Shown piece by piece: positions 10,655 through 21,641 of a stretch of DNA of 64,000 nt (its first letter is position 1; every line of letters starts with the position of its first letter). The position numbers were made by a program, and so were the translations under genes. The notes below the pieces were generated by a model. That model saw nothing but the letters and a program-made list of their open reading frames with translations. It made no database searches and had not been told where the DNA came from. The stretch comes from Castanopsis chinensis (Eukaryota; Streptophyta; Magnoliopsida; Fagales; Fagaceae): positions 3,844,001 to 3,908,000 of the forward strand of contig JAVQMG010000081.1 of assembly GCA_032878915.1 (NCBI GenBank), written 5' to 3'.

Positions 10655-13260
10655 TCATAAATCATCAATGTCATCAAAATGTTCATCATCAGCCCCTGAA
10701 AATCCAGGAGGAGGGCTTATAGTTTGTCCAAATGTTCCCAAATCAACTCCTTCAACCTCACTGCTATCATCTACACACAAGTTTGAACAAAATAAAAAGA
10801 AAAATCATTATAATGTTTACACAAGTTTAAAAAGAATAAAAGAAAAATCACTATAAGTTATCAAATTGTTTACATATAAACTAACCTTCAGCATTAGAAG
10901 AAGGCTCCGCACTTGCTGGATACGCACCCTCTTCATAAATTGCATTCTCTAACTCTTCATATCCTAGATATGGGTCTTCCTCTTCCTCAAATACCCAAAA
11001 ATCAGTTTTGTCGATACTTGCATAATCAATGGGGTCAAAATTAAACTTTTTGTTGTAAAGCCTGCATCATAAAATGTCATCCTCATTATTGGAATTTGAA
11101 CATAATTAGTAACTAACAATTACATTATATAAATGACTTCCTAAAAATTAATGCAATGACAAGATATAGCATTTAGTTACCTATGTTTCAATCGCAAGTT
11201 ATGATGAACAAACACAAGATCATTGAGCCTTTGATGCTCCAACCTATTTCTCCTCTTAGAATGTATTTGTTCAAACAAACTCCAATTACGCTCACATCCA
11301 GAAGAGGCGAAAGTTTGGCTAAGGATTCTAATTGCCAATTTTTGCAAGTTTGGAGCTGATGCCCCCCACAACTTCCACCATTCATCTAAGTTTCATAACA
11401 CAACATAACTAATATTAATAAACATAAAAACTAAGATTTATTTAAAGTATTAAATTAAAGTAATTACTTCTCACCTAGATGAGTGGTCTTGCTTGTTGAC
11501 AATGCAAGATCTCTATCAAAGCTCCCAATACGATCTCTAAAAAATTGGGTTTCCCTAATTACCTTTTCTTGGTCACCATCGTATTTGTTCCCAATGTAGT
11601 CCAAAATAGCCATATTTACTACAGGTTTTCGACAAAAATTCTCCTCATCATATTGAAAAGCGGGATTTAACCAATATGCAGCAGCATGAAGATCTTTGCG
11701 CAAGTGTTTATCCCAACGGTTTTTTATAATTGAGGTGTATGGCTTGTACAACTGCTTCTTCATTCGGAAGATCTTCTTGATTCCCAACCGTGCTCTATAC
11801 ATGCCCTCATACACATATCCTATTGCAGGCCTTTGATCAGAATCAACAATCCTCAACAAACGAATGAGTGGTGATGAAATCTTGACCATAACATTAATAT
11901 CATCCCAAAAAGAATTATCCAAAATGATTGAAACTGCTTCTTTAGCCTTTAACTCTTTTGCCAATCTATTGTCCACAAAGAACTTGCTAGTCACTAAGGC
12001 TTGCAAGTCATGCTTATGCACATGAATGCTTCCAAATGCAAGGAAAGTAGTAGCAAATCTTGTTGCTCCCGGACGTACAATTTCTGTCCAACCAGGTCTA
12101 TTCCTCAACCAAGCAAGCAAAGCCACATGATTATAAATAAAAACAGTAATTTTGGAAGCACGTTCTTTGAGTCTATTCACATGAGGCATATCTCCTATAT
12201 CTTTAAAAACAAGATTCAAGTAATGTGCTGCACAAGGAGACCAACTAATAGTTTTATACTTTTCACACAATAACTTACCAGCAGAAACATAGTTGGAAGC
12301 ATTATCAGTAACTATGTGAACTATGTTTTTTGGACCAACCCATGTAATCACTTCATCAAACAATTTAAACAAGTTTCTAGAACTCTTCACAATGTCTGAG
12401 GCATCAACTGATTTTACAAATACCATTCCCCTAGGACAATAAACAAGAAAATTGATCAATGACCTATGTCTAGTATCTGTCCAACCATCAGCCATAAGTG
12501 TGCATCCAACTTCTGCCCAATGCCTACGTTGTGAGTCAACTAACAATTGGACCTCTTTCTTTTGATCCTTCAACAAAGAGACCCGTATAGCATGATAAGT
12601 TGGACCTTTGTAACCAGGACCAACAGCAGCTATAGCATCAATCATCATTTGGTAGTACACTGAAGTCACATCGTTAAAAGGAATGCAAGTGTCATACATC
12701 CACCTTGCAATAGCCATATCAGCTTGCTTCACCTTTTCTTTGCTTTGGAACACACTTTTAAGAGATGGTTGAGCTCCTGGAGTAGTTCTTGGAGCAAAGA
12801 AATTACCCATTGGCTTTGTACCCTTTCTTTTACCTAAAACAGTTTTTTTAGGCAACCCACTACAAAATACTTATTGAACATCTTCATCTTCATCTTCTTG
12901 CACATCACTATATGCAGAAGGCACACTAAACATTTCTTCTTGACGTTGTTTTTCAGCCTTTTTCTTCAACTCAAACTCCTTCAAATATTCTAACATTTGG
13001 TGTCTCACATCATGAGAAACCTTTTTGCATGATCCAATATCCCCTTTTATCCCCGCAAGGTGTCGTTTCATCCTATTAATACCCCCACCTTTATATGTTT
13101 GCCTACAATACACACATGTAAAGGTATTCCGTCCCTTCTCATCCTTCCCAAGACTAAAATGTTCCCAAGCCGGATCAACCTTTTCCCTTACTCTTGAGCT
13201 AGACTCCACTACATTAGAATCACCGTCATGTGATGGAGTAGACCCAGTCTCTGTTTCCAT
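10655..13260 (-). pseudogene. hAT transposase (BED finger + DUF659 + hAT dimerisation), one nonsense codon
   Basis: Catalyses cut-and-paste transposition, acting in the nucleus on the element ends. Proposed exons (minus): 13260-11475, 11385-11181, 11061-10886, 10770-10655. All junctions are GT..AG and the summed length, 2283 nt, is exactly 761 codons, which supports the model. Domains: BED zinc finger about residues 29-80 (C49, C52, H67, C78), acidic linker to 130, DUF659 about 219-370 (MADGWTD, TDNASNYVSAG), PATRFATTFLAF-type block, then the hAT C-terminal dimerisation motif (LAIRILSQTFASSGCERNWS) in exon 2, and an acidic tail ending EHFDDIDDL. The only lesion I see is TAA at 12871-12873, plausibly from CAA or GAA. 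The start at 13260 is the first ATG before the BED domain. It could be a very recent pseudogene or, if the stop is an error, an active transposase. Confidence 0.9.
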
Positions 13261-13429
13261 TTTAATCTAAAAGACTAAATCAAGCAACCAATAACCTAAA
13301 ATGAAAACACAAACTATAATCAAGCAACCAATAACCTAAGATTATACATTCAAACAAATTCATAGGGTACTAGAAAAACTATTATACATTTAGAAAAATA
13401 AACAACATGAAGAAATACCAACCAAAATA

Positions 13430-13510
13430 CCAAGTGTACAACAACCAAAACACCAATATACCAAGTGTACAACAACCAAAATACCAAGTGTACAACAACC
13501 AAAATACCAA
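13430..13510 (+). repeat. ~23-bp minisatellite inside hAT-1
   Basis: About three copies of an ACCAAAATACCAAGTGTACAAC-type unit, with further degenerate pieces to 13580. It lies in the transposase 5' leader region. An open frame across it encodes only low-complexity repeats and is rejected as a gene. Confidence 0.7.
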
Positions 13511-14070
13511 CCAAAATAACATGAAAAAACTATTTCACAGCAATCACCCCAAGTGTACAACAACATGAAGAAATACCAACCAAAATAAGAAACATAAACA
13601 ATTTCAAGCAATACCAAACTTGTACCATAATAAAACCAGTCAAAAATTAAGCACATATCCAAATTCGGAACATGAAAAACAAGAATTTAAAAAATATATA
13701 TATCAAAGACTCACCAATGCGCTGCGATAGTGACGGCGAGGATGATGAGGGAGAGAGGCAGAGCGAGATGTAATCGAGAGAGAGTGAGGGCGATGAGAGT
13801 GCGACGCGATTTGGGCCCTTTAAGAAATTCCTTCAACATGCATAAACTTAAAAGTTTCATTACAAATTCCTCATTAGAGATCCAAATTGATGAGAAAAGC
13901 AATAAAATTTTTCAAGAAAGATTTCCATCAAATCAGAAGCACTACGAAAACAGAGACACAGAACACAAATTTGGTTTTCTGATTTGCTCATAATTGAGGA
14001 AAAATTAAACATTACACGGAACCATTGCATATTATGCTCGAGCACTACCAGCTACCTATACCTCAATTTA

Positions 14071-14184
14071 AAAGAAAACAGAGACACAACTCAAATTTTC
14101 TTTTCTCAATCAAATAAGAAAAATGTAAAAGAAAACAGAGACACAACTCAAATTTTCTTTTCTCAATCAAATAAGCAAAACAAT
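14071..14184 (+). repeat. 57-bp tandem duplication inside hAT-1
   Basis: Two almost identical 57-bp units starting at 14071 and 14128, beginning AAAGAAAACAGAGACAC. Upstream of the transposase on its strand. Confidence 0.8.
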
Positions 14185-14394
14185 ATCAGTAATACTAGCA
14201 TCCATAACATAACACACACCAATAAATCTGAAGTCCAATCACCAAATTTTCTCACTAACCAAACAAACAAAGCAGCAAAAAAAAAAAAAATCAAAATTAA
14301 ACTACAGTTTCAAAAAAATAATCAGAGACAGAGAGAGAGGAGTAACTAACCGAAATCGGGATTGAGCGATCAAACTCTCGGTGTCAAACGCTCG

Positions 14395-14565
14395 GTATCA
14401 GTGAAACGGCGAGTCGGCTGCGATGAGCGATCTGGGCTGCAATAAGCGATCTTGGCTGCAACGGCGAGTCGGCGATGAGCGATCTGGGCTGCAACGGCGA
14501 GTCGGCGAGTCGGCGATGAGCGATCTAGGCTGCAACGGTGAGTCGGCGAGTCGGCGACGAGAGTG
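14395..14565 (+). repeat. GC-rich ~33-bp minisatellite, hAT-1 upstream region
   Basis: Repeats of GGCGATGAGCGATCTGGGCTGCAACGGCGAGTC-type units (about four, with partial units), in an otherwise AT-rich element. It lies about 1.1 kb upstream of the transposase ATG on the coding strand, so it may be promoter or leader sequence. Confidence 0.75.
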
Positions 14566-14930
14566 AGAAGAGAGAATAGAGATCAGAGATGAAATTGGGA
14601 TTGAGAGAGAGTGAGGCGATGTAATCTATGTTTGTAATTGTTTAGGGTGTTAGTCTGAATGTCCATCCAAAACGACGCAGTATAGGAAAAAAAAAAGAAA
14701 AAAAAAAAAGAAAGGATGAAACGGCGCCGTTTTATGCCTTGAATGAAGCCACCCGTGTGAACCGTGTGAACCGGTCACGGTTCACAGAACCGTACGGTCG
14801 GACCGCGGTTCACATGGGTCCATGCTTTTTTCGCATGGAACGGTTCTTTGCCCTAAATGAACCGTGAATATGAGAGGTTCCCGAGTTTTCCGGTCCGACC
14901 ATACGGTCCGGTCCGGGTCCAATAACCATG

Positions 14931-15747
14931 AGACTTCATGCTGCTGTAAATATATAATATGAACTCTTGTCGGTATGTGTAAATATTTTAGCTAGAGTAA
15001 CCGTTCATAGGGTTGGTGGTTTCTATAAAGAAAGACTTCGTCCTTTATTCAATATTTTATATCATATTAAACTGTTTTCGGTACGTGATTTTTTTTTTTT
15101 TTTGGCAGCACTTACCATCACTCTATACAGTATTAAAAAAAAAAAAAAGATTTTACTAGGAAACTCTTAACATATACCTTAGTAAATTATTTTTATAAAA
15201 TTTTTTATAAAAAATTTTTTAAAATAAATGATTAAAATATGCTTTAAGAGCATGTATTAATTGGACTCAATAAACAAATGTGTAAGATTTACATAATTTT
15301 ACTTATTATTCAATTTATTTTTGTTACTATTTATGAGTTTTATTACATTTTTATTTTAACAATATTAATTTTAAAATATATTAATAAAATTTTTAATATA
15401 TATAAGTCTAAATCATGCATAGTTCTCATTTATTTTATCTGCAATGATCAATAGCAACGTACTATGGTAATAGGTCTAGCCCCCATGGTTATTGCTTCAA
15501 GAACCTAAGTGTCGGCAAGAGTTAAAAAAACAGTGGCAACGTACCGTGGCGAAAGCTGTAGCGGTCATGAATACTCAATACTCCTCAACAACCAAGCGAT
15601 GTTCAGACTTGAATTTAAATATTGTAAACATAATAGCAGTGAAAATATCATTCTTCCCTGAAAAGAAAAAGTAAACATGGACTTAGATCTCTCGGTTTTA
15701 AGTCACGTGGCGATTGGTGAAGGGCAGATGAAACTTCGGTGGAACTT
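14931..15747. other. Right end of duplication copy A; remnant of a small ORF
   Basis: Matches 54166-54842 and 56536-56675. At about 15440-15665 lies the counterpart of the small secreted-peptide-like ORF of copy B (54706), but a missing base right after its ATG breaks the frame. The site where the MULE entered copy B is seen unoccupied at 15626-15633. Homology ends near 15747. Confidence 0.6.
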
Positions 15748-16546
15748 AATGCTCTTAGGGGTGTGCGGTTCGGTTAGCTAGCTTTTTTTTAAAAAAAATT
15801 GTTCCTGAACCAATAAGGATTGATTTTCTCATAAAATTGATGTATGCCGATAAGGGTCGATTTTTTGACTTATAATGGTGCAGTTTAGTCGACTTGGTTT
15901 AATTGGTTTGGTCGGTTTGAAACATTAAAAATGCTGCCAATATTATATCTTTTTGTCTTTTTACAGCTAAGTCTGTTTTAGAAACATCACATATATAGAA
16001 GTAGAGCAACCAAACACATTCAACCAGGTTCAAGGTACACGACGAAACCAGCACACTTCCATATTCTCTGAACTCACATAAACTATAAACTTAGTAATAA
16101 ATACTTTAGTAAGATTATAGTAACAGTATAAAATTTTTCTCTTTTTTTTTTTGGTAAACAAGTGTATCTCTTCAACCCTTCCGAGTAGACAATCAAAGCG
16201 ATTGGGAGCTCTTGCGCTTGCTTGGGAAGAAGGTTATGCAGTGTCCTCCGAAACTGAAGTGAAATGCTTGATTTCCTCTTTGGTGCCTCCTCCTTCTTCA
16301 GCAGCATCATCTCTTAGAATTTGGGAGACACCAACAGTTGGTCCGAGGATATGAGCTTTGCTTCAAATGATGGTTTGCTCACTTATAGGATCTTCTCTTT
16401 GCATCACTTGAAGTCCACTTGGAATCTTCACCCTTGCCCTTAAAATTGATCCCATATACATACAGGGAAAATGATTGAAGAAATTACAATCAAATTTGGC
16501 ACAGAATTAAAGCCAACACAACATAGTTGAAAATCACAACTTTGCA
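15748..16546. other. Spacer, no gene assigned
   Basis: Starts TTAGGGGTGTGCGGTTCGGTT, reminiscent of an hAT terminus, but no matching opposite end was found. A comparatively GC-rich patch at 16165-16360 is open on + (16151-16354) and partly on minus. I do not recognise either product and cannot say whether it is a gene fragment. Confidence 0.4.
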
Positions 16547-17363
16547 GGTTAAAAAAGACATCATTAAATGTTATTGTTTTCCACTTTTTTCTCTCTCCTT
16601 ATTTATTGTTTTTCACTTGATTAAAGGGCACTTACCATTTTCAACAACCTACTTTTCAAATGATTCTTCTTAAAAGAGAAATTAATAATTTGAAAAGATT
16701 TTTTATTATATGGCGGACAAAACAACAACCCTTTATGAGAAAAGATTTTTGTGGTTGTGATTCTTAGATTTGGGCTATATATGCAACCTTTTTAACAATT
16801 TAAAAAAGGAAAAAAAAATCCTCATGCAACTTGGGAATCTTAGATTTGGGCTAACTATTTGTAACTTGAAACTTGAACGTCTAAACAATCTGTTTAGAAT
16901 TTCATAGATTAATAATGGTATCCAAATTATATAGCATATAGCATTACTAGAACCGCGAACACAAAGTTTCAATCTTTAATTGTGTCTAATCTTCAATCAA
17001 TGCCAGCAACATGAGATTCTACCTTTAATGCTTCGTTTTTCACATATTGATTCAAAAATCACAACCATGAACACAGACCCTCCCATTGGACCTTTTGATT
17101 TTTCCACAAATATCAGTTCTTCTTTCTTGTTGAAATAAAAAGCAGTAGATTACTTTTGAATTCAACTGTATATATAATTGTATAAATTTTATTTCAAATA
17201 ATTTAATTTTATCATCAAATATCTATTTAATTTCTCTTTTAGGATGAATCCTTTGAAAAGTAGATTGTTGAAAATGACAAGTGCCCTTAATTATGTGGAA
17301 AACAATAAATAAGGAGAGAGACAAAATTGGAACTCAATAACAATTAAAATGTCATTTTTAACC
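16547..17363. mobile_element. Inverted-repeat element (MITE / non-autonomous MULE-like), 817 bp
   Basis: Left arm 16547-16692 and right arm 17213-17363 are reverse complements over about 145 bp with modest divergence. Shared blocks include CTCTCTCCTTATTTATTGTT, GGGCACTT and ACTTTTCAAA. The central ~520 bp shows no convincing ORF. Termini read GGTTAAAAA. No clean target duplication is visible, so the superfamily is uncertain. Long arms favour a Mutator-like origin. Confidence 0.65.
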
Positions 17364-17437
17364 GTTAGATCTTTTAAAAATCTACGATATAAAAAATGTA
17401 TAACTTTACAAAAGTTAAACCAGGTGTAAGTTGAACT

Positions 17438-17476
<39 letters not shown>

Positions 17477-17760
17477 GGTTATATGGGTTAAATTTTAAAT
17501 TTGATGTGTTGTGATATTGATCTCCTTTTTCCTGTAATTTATATGTACAACTTTAGAAAATATTTTTAGGAGCATTGTCATGATTCATGAATGAAACGAA
17601 ACACAGGAAAATAAATAGTCCTCCTTGAAAATGTTATATGTTGAAATATTTTCCAATGAAAAATATTTTATGCCAAAACAAGCAGAGGCTAAATCATTTT
17701 TTTCGCCAAAGGAGGGTGAATTTCTTGGTGCATACAGCGTAGTTATCAATTCTATTCCCC

Positions 17761-17823
<63 letters not shown>

Positions 17824-18658
17824 CAAACTCTTGGCCATTCCATATATTTTGTCATGTAGAATGCTTCGTTTCTCTCTGCATAGAATGTTGTCAAAAAAAA
17901 AACATTACTTGACAACATGTCAAGGGTAAACATTTTTCTCCCTAGTGTTTAGTTGTGTTCTTTAAAATGTTTTCCAAAACATTTTCCAACGTTTGGCTCA
18001 TATAAAAAACCTTACTATTTTTTATATTTTTATAAAGATATTAAATAATTCATGACATCAAAATACTAATTCTGAACAAATAAAATAAACCTAAAAATAG
18101 GCAAAATTAGAACATGATTATTAAAAATTACAATAATAAGAATAATAAAAATAAGAGTTCAAAAAAATGAAAAAAAAATAAACCAAAAGAAATTAACAAA
18201 ATTATCAATTAAAGTTACACATTCAAATTCATAATACGAACACTTGAATCCGCCAAAAGGACACTTGAATTTATTTTTTTGGTGGATGAAACTTATAAAA
18301 ATTTGGGGGAAATTCGTGAAATTGTGAGGTATATTATAGTTATATTAGAGGTTTCTAACGGAATTTCATCATTTCAATGGGTTTGGTTTTTAATTTTTTT
18401 CGCCAATTTGGTAGTTTTAAATAAGGCTGTGTAAATGAACAAAGCCATTTATAATTTTGCTCAATTAATCATTATAGAGGTTTTCATGATATTTTGTTCA
18501 TTTTAGAAAGATATTTAGCCAAACTAAAATTATTCTATAATAAAATCTTATTATATTAAGGTTTTTTTATTAAAAAAAAGTTATAATTAACATTGGTCAA
18601 TTAGAAAATTTTCGTGTAAGCACAACTACACGTTTTTTTTAAAGAGAATAAATGTTCG

Positions 18659-18691
<33 letters not shown>

Positions 18692-18921
18692 TTTATAAAA
18701 AACAATTTCTTTACTACTTTTATCTTTCAAATCTTGCACTGTGTTCGGATGAAAATAATAATAATACTTAACAAAGAATGCATGGGAGCAATGATAATAA
18801 TTAACAAAGGGTTCATGCAAGACATCCGTACTTTGTTGATTTCTTTATTGGTAAGTTTTCTTTGGGTCAAAAGAAAGGCTAATGCTATTGTTCATGCTGC
18901 TGCCAAATGGGCACTCACTTG
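17364..18921. other. AT-rich spacer with SSRs
   Basis: Contains (TA)n at 17440-17475, (TTA)n of about 21 units at 17762-17823 and (TA)n at 18666-18691. Open frames here are SSR artefacts (poly-Leu) or low complexity. No gene seen apart from the LINE fragment at its right end. Confidence 0.7.
17762..17823 (+). repeat. (TTA)n microsatellite
   Basis: About 21 uninterrupted ATT/TTA units. Translated, it gives a spurious poly-leucine run. Confidence 0.95.
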
Positions 18922-19015
18922 TAATTTGCAGGCCTTGTTAATTGTTATACTTACTATTTGCCCCCAAATATTATGCTTACAGTTATTTTTTTTTTTTCAA
19001 TAAAATCTTTCTTAA
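18865..19015 (+). mobile_element. LINE 3'-end fragment (RNase H tail)
   Basis: Encodes VKRKANAIVHAAAKWALT, resembling the C-terminal RNase H of plant L1-type LINEs (R.AN..AH..A.WAL). It is followed by a short 3' tail with AATAAAATCTTTCTTAAAG and an A run, the usual end of such elements. Only the last ~50 codons are present. A second copy of the tail lies at 21091-21200. Confidence 0.6.
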
Positions 19016-19189
19016 AGAAAAAAAAAATATTGCTGTACTTCAACAAGGAAAAAGTTCATAATTTTATTTTCCTCTCACCAAAGTTTGTCACTATTTTAAA
19101 AAATAATGTTTTTTGACCCGTATAAGCTCGAAGTCGAAGCTATATTAATATGCAAATTGCAATTGGTGCCTTTTGAAATAAGCGGTGGA
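18922..19189 (+). repeat. Direct repeat, left copy, flanking DUF247-C
   Basis: Matches 21091-21372: the LINE tail plus about 190 bp including AACAAGGAAAAAGTTCA, TATAAGCTCGAAGTCGAAGC and AATAAGCGGTGGA. The two copies lie about 2.18 kb apart with the DUF247-C pseudogene between, suggesting a vestige of a tandem duplication. Confidence 0.8.
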
Positions 19190-19279
19190 ATTAATGATTC
19201 TATAGTACATTTAAAGAAGTCTAAATGATTGTTCTTTGTGATCTGTCACTAGGAAAACAGAAGTTGACGATTGTTAAAG

Positions 19280-20619
19280 ATGGTGCCCACTTCTACTACT
19301 GCTGATTCAGTTCCAAATTATATATCGGAAGAGCTGGTTATTCACATTCCACCACAAGTCCTGGAGCTACCCCAGTGGGCCGAGTGTTGCATCTACAGAG
19401 TCCCCCAGAGACTTCGCCTACACTCCAAAACTAATCTCAATAGGCCCTTTTCACCACGGTAAAGAAGAACTACGGGACATGGAAACGCTGAAATTGAGAT
19501 ACTACATCGAATTCTGTCATCGGACTAAGACAATGCCACAGGATATAGAAAGCGTCGTTGCAATGAGGGAACCAGAAATTCTCCATTGTTATGAAGGGAG
19601 CATAGAGTTCACCCGCGAAGAACTCATAAAAATGGTTGTATTAGATTCCATTTTTTTTATCGAGCATTTCTTTAGGGCTACTGCTGGAGGAGCAAATTAG
19701 AACAATTATATAGGAAGTAAAGTTAGTAAACCATGGTTGAAAGGGCATATAATGCTAGACTTAATATTACTTGAGAATCAACTTCCTTTTTCTATTCTCG
19801 ATGACTTACATGAGAAATTTTCCAGATCTAAAACTGATGATTCCTTTTTTAACCTTGCCTGCAAATATTTCTGGAATTATTTATTTTCCCAGGAGAAGCA
19901 AAAACCACTTAGGAAGGAAGTAAAACATTTCACTGATTTGATTAGATACATCTACTATCCATCAGAGCTCAACATTGGAGATGCTGTTTCTTATGTACAT
20001 AGTGCAAAAAAGCTGTATGAGGTAGGCGTGAGATTCGAAGAGACTGAAGACGGAAGGTTAGATATAATAAACTTCAAGGAGTGGGAGCCCTTGGGAAAAT
20101 GTCAATGCTTCAATTTCTCATGGCTCTTAATTTTCTTACCATGCTTGAAATGCTTTCCTTGCTTGGAACCCATGCAATCAATACTGTATCGATCTCCCAA
20201 GCTTCCTGGCAGATAACAGAACTGAAGACCTTTTCAGAAACATAATGGCTCTGGAGCAGTGTCATTATCCATTTGAAGCTTACTTATGCAATTATATGGT
20301 GCTATTGGATCATCTTATCAACACTAGCGAAGATGTAGAGTTGCTTGTTGACAGAGGGATTATTGTTAACGCGCTAGGCAGCTATCAAGCAGTTGCCAAT
20401 ATGGTTAACAGAATTGCCCTTGAAATTGTGGAAGAGAGTTCCTGTTATGGTGATGTTGCTACAAAACTTAAGAACCACTATAAAAATGGTTGCAACCGTA
20501 ATATCGGATACTTGAAAAGTACCTATTTCTTCAATCTCTGGAGAGGCTCTGCAACTGTTGTTGGTCTTATAATCTTGGGATTCACTCTCTGGGGTTTTGT
20601 TAGGTCTACCGTCAAATAG
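19280..20619 (+). pseudogene. DUF247 (UPF0481) gene copy C, disrupted
   Basis: Same family as copies A, B and D. It keeps an ATG directly after the shared leader acceptor (CACTAG|GAAAA, 19254) and opens with an N-terminus of about 30 residues before WAECCIYRVPQRLR. Lesions: a 17-nt deletion at about 19415 relative to A/B (frameshift within the RLRE..YTPKL block), a TAG at 19698-19700, and a 1-nt insertion near 20190 shortly after the KCFPCLEP motif. The rest reads well: LILLENQLPFSILDDLHEKF, MALEQCHYPFEAYLCNY, and a C-terminal membrane segment (VVGLIILGFTLWGFV) before the stop at 20619. It is clearly more diverged from A and B than they are from each other, so it is an older paralogue. Not functional as it stands. 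Confidence 0.9.
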
Positions 20620-21090
20620 ATTCAGAATTTGTGTAGTTCAATATCTGAGTGCTTTGGTTTGGATTACATGTATGAATTGCATCTGAACTAGTCATTTTGT
20701 GTAGCTTGTGATATCCTCTTGTTCCTAATAGTGTCTGCTACAAAATGTTTGGATGCTGGTTGTTTGAAACGTTGTCTCAGCATCTTTGAAGATAATGTAT
20801 TTCAGCCAATAATAATGTTCTATCTTCTGTAATTTCACTTTATCACTGAATGCTATTAATAATATCATTGTTTCTTGTGCTTGTAATGCCTACCGTACCA
20901 TAGAATTTTATCAAATTCTGCACACAGATTGGAAATTTCCTTGTTGTAAGTTATTCATTCAGCGATACAACTCTATTCTATATATACAATTACTGAGCAA
21001 TGAAGTTAAAATCTTTAACTAATTTCTCTAATTAGTAATTAAGGGCTTCTCACATGCCAGATACAAATAAGCAAAGCTACAACCGTATGA

Positions 21091-21372
21091 ATTTGCAGGC
21101 CCTGTTATATTTACTATTTGCCCCCATTCTGTCTTCAATGTTTTGGAGGGGTACTATGCTTATAGTATTTTTTGGGAATAAAATCTTTCTTAAAGCAAAA
21201 AAATGAAATAAAAAATATATTGCTATACTTCAACAAGGAAAAAGTTCAGAATTTTATTTTCCTCTCACCAAAGTTTGTCACTATTGTAGAAAATAATGTT
21301 TTTTGATCCGTATAAGCTCGAAGTCGAAGCTATTGCAAATTGCAATTGGTGCCACTTGAAATAAGCGGTGGA
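21091..21372 (+). repeat. Direct repeat, right copy, downstream of DUF247-C
   Basis: Counterpart of 18922-19189. Its LINE tail is more complete here (TTGGAGGGGTACTATGCTTATAG, then AATAAAATCTTTC). In the left copy a DUF247 gene follows. Here no gene follows, only a 96-bp tandem repeat. Confidence 0.8.
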
Positions 21373-21448
21373 TTGACTATAAACTCCTTTTTCTTTGTGA
21401 AGTTTACTAATTTAATAAAATATTTTTTTTAGGAATGAAATTGTAACA

Positions 21449-21641
21449 ATCGATGGTTCCCTTATGTGTTTTCTCACATTTGATGGTTCTATTGTCATGA
21501 TAGGCAATACTAATATCACATATTACTCTACTTTTGCCATATTCAATGGTTCCTTTAATTTTTTTTCCCTCATATTTGATGGTTCCATTGTCACATTAGG
21601 CAGTATCAGCATCACATATGATTATACTTTTACCATATTCG
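21449..21641 (+). repeat. ~96-bp tandem repeat, 2 copies
   Basis: Two diverged units sharing TTTGATGGTTC.ATTGTCA, GGCA.TA, ATCACATAT and ACTTTT.CCATATTC. The anchor TTTGATGG is at 21479 and 21575. An open frame spans it, but it only reflects the repeat. Confidence 0.65.

Larger units (their letters stand above)
9900..14930 (-). mobile_element. hAT-1 DNA transposon, nearly complete
   Basis: Ends in inverted termini CATGGTT...AACCATG and is flanked by a perfect 8-bp target duplication AGACTTCA (9892-9899 and 14931-14938). Copy B near 54163 shows the unoccupied site. Length 5031 bp. It encodes a BED-finger/DUF659/hAT-dimerisation transposase on the minus strand. Both subterminal regions are packed with GAACCG/CGGTTC and CGGACCG motifs (9915-10000, 14750-14925), probable transposase-binding arrays. 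The insertion post-dates the segmental duplication. Confidence 0.93.
1960..15747 (+). repeat. Segmental duplication, copy A
   Basis: From 1960 the sequence matches 22321 onward almost base for base, through the GA microsatellite, the DUF247 leader and gene, and the downstream intergenic DNA. The match ends near 15747/56675. Non-coding parts differ by roughly 5% by eye and the DUF247 coding parts by less. Copy A lacks the SIRE-like, gypsy and MULE insertions of copy B, so it shows their empty sites at about 3743, 8310 and 15626. The left limit is uncertain: the gypsy LTR at 1331-1959 may be inserted within the block rather than mark its edge. Confidence 0.85.

Noticed and set aside
12001..12273. 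Plus-strand open frames within 11.4-13.3 kb
   Set aside because: Shadows of the hAT-1 transposase on the minus strand.
13390..13662. Minus-strand 90-codon frame rich in Tyr/Cys/Gly repeats
   Set aside because: Product of the 23-bp minisatellite in the transposase leader. Low complexity only.
15748..15800. TAGGGGTGTGCGGTTCGG as the end of an hAT or MITE
   Set aside because: No inverted partner or target duplication found nearby.
17625..17912. Open frame with a long poly-leucine stretch, superficially a signal or membrane segment
   Set aside because: It is the translation of the (TTA)n microsatellite at 17762-17823.
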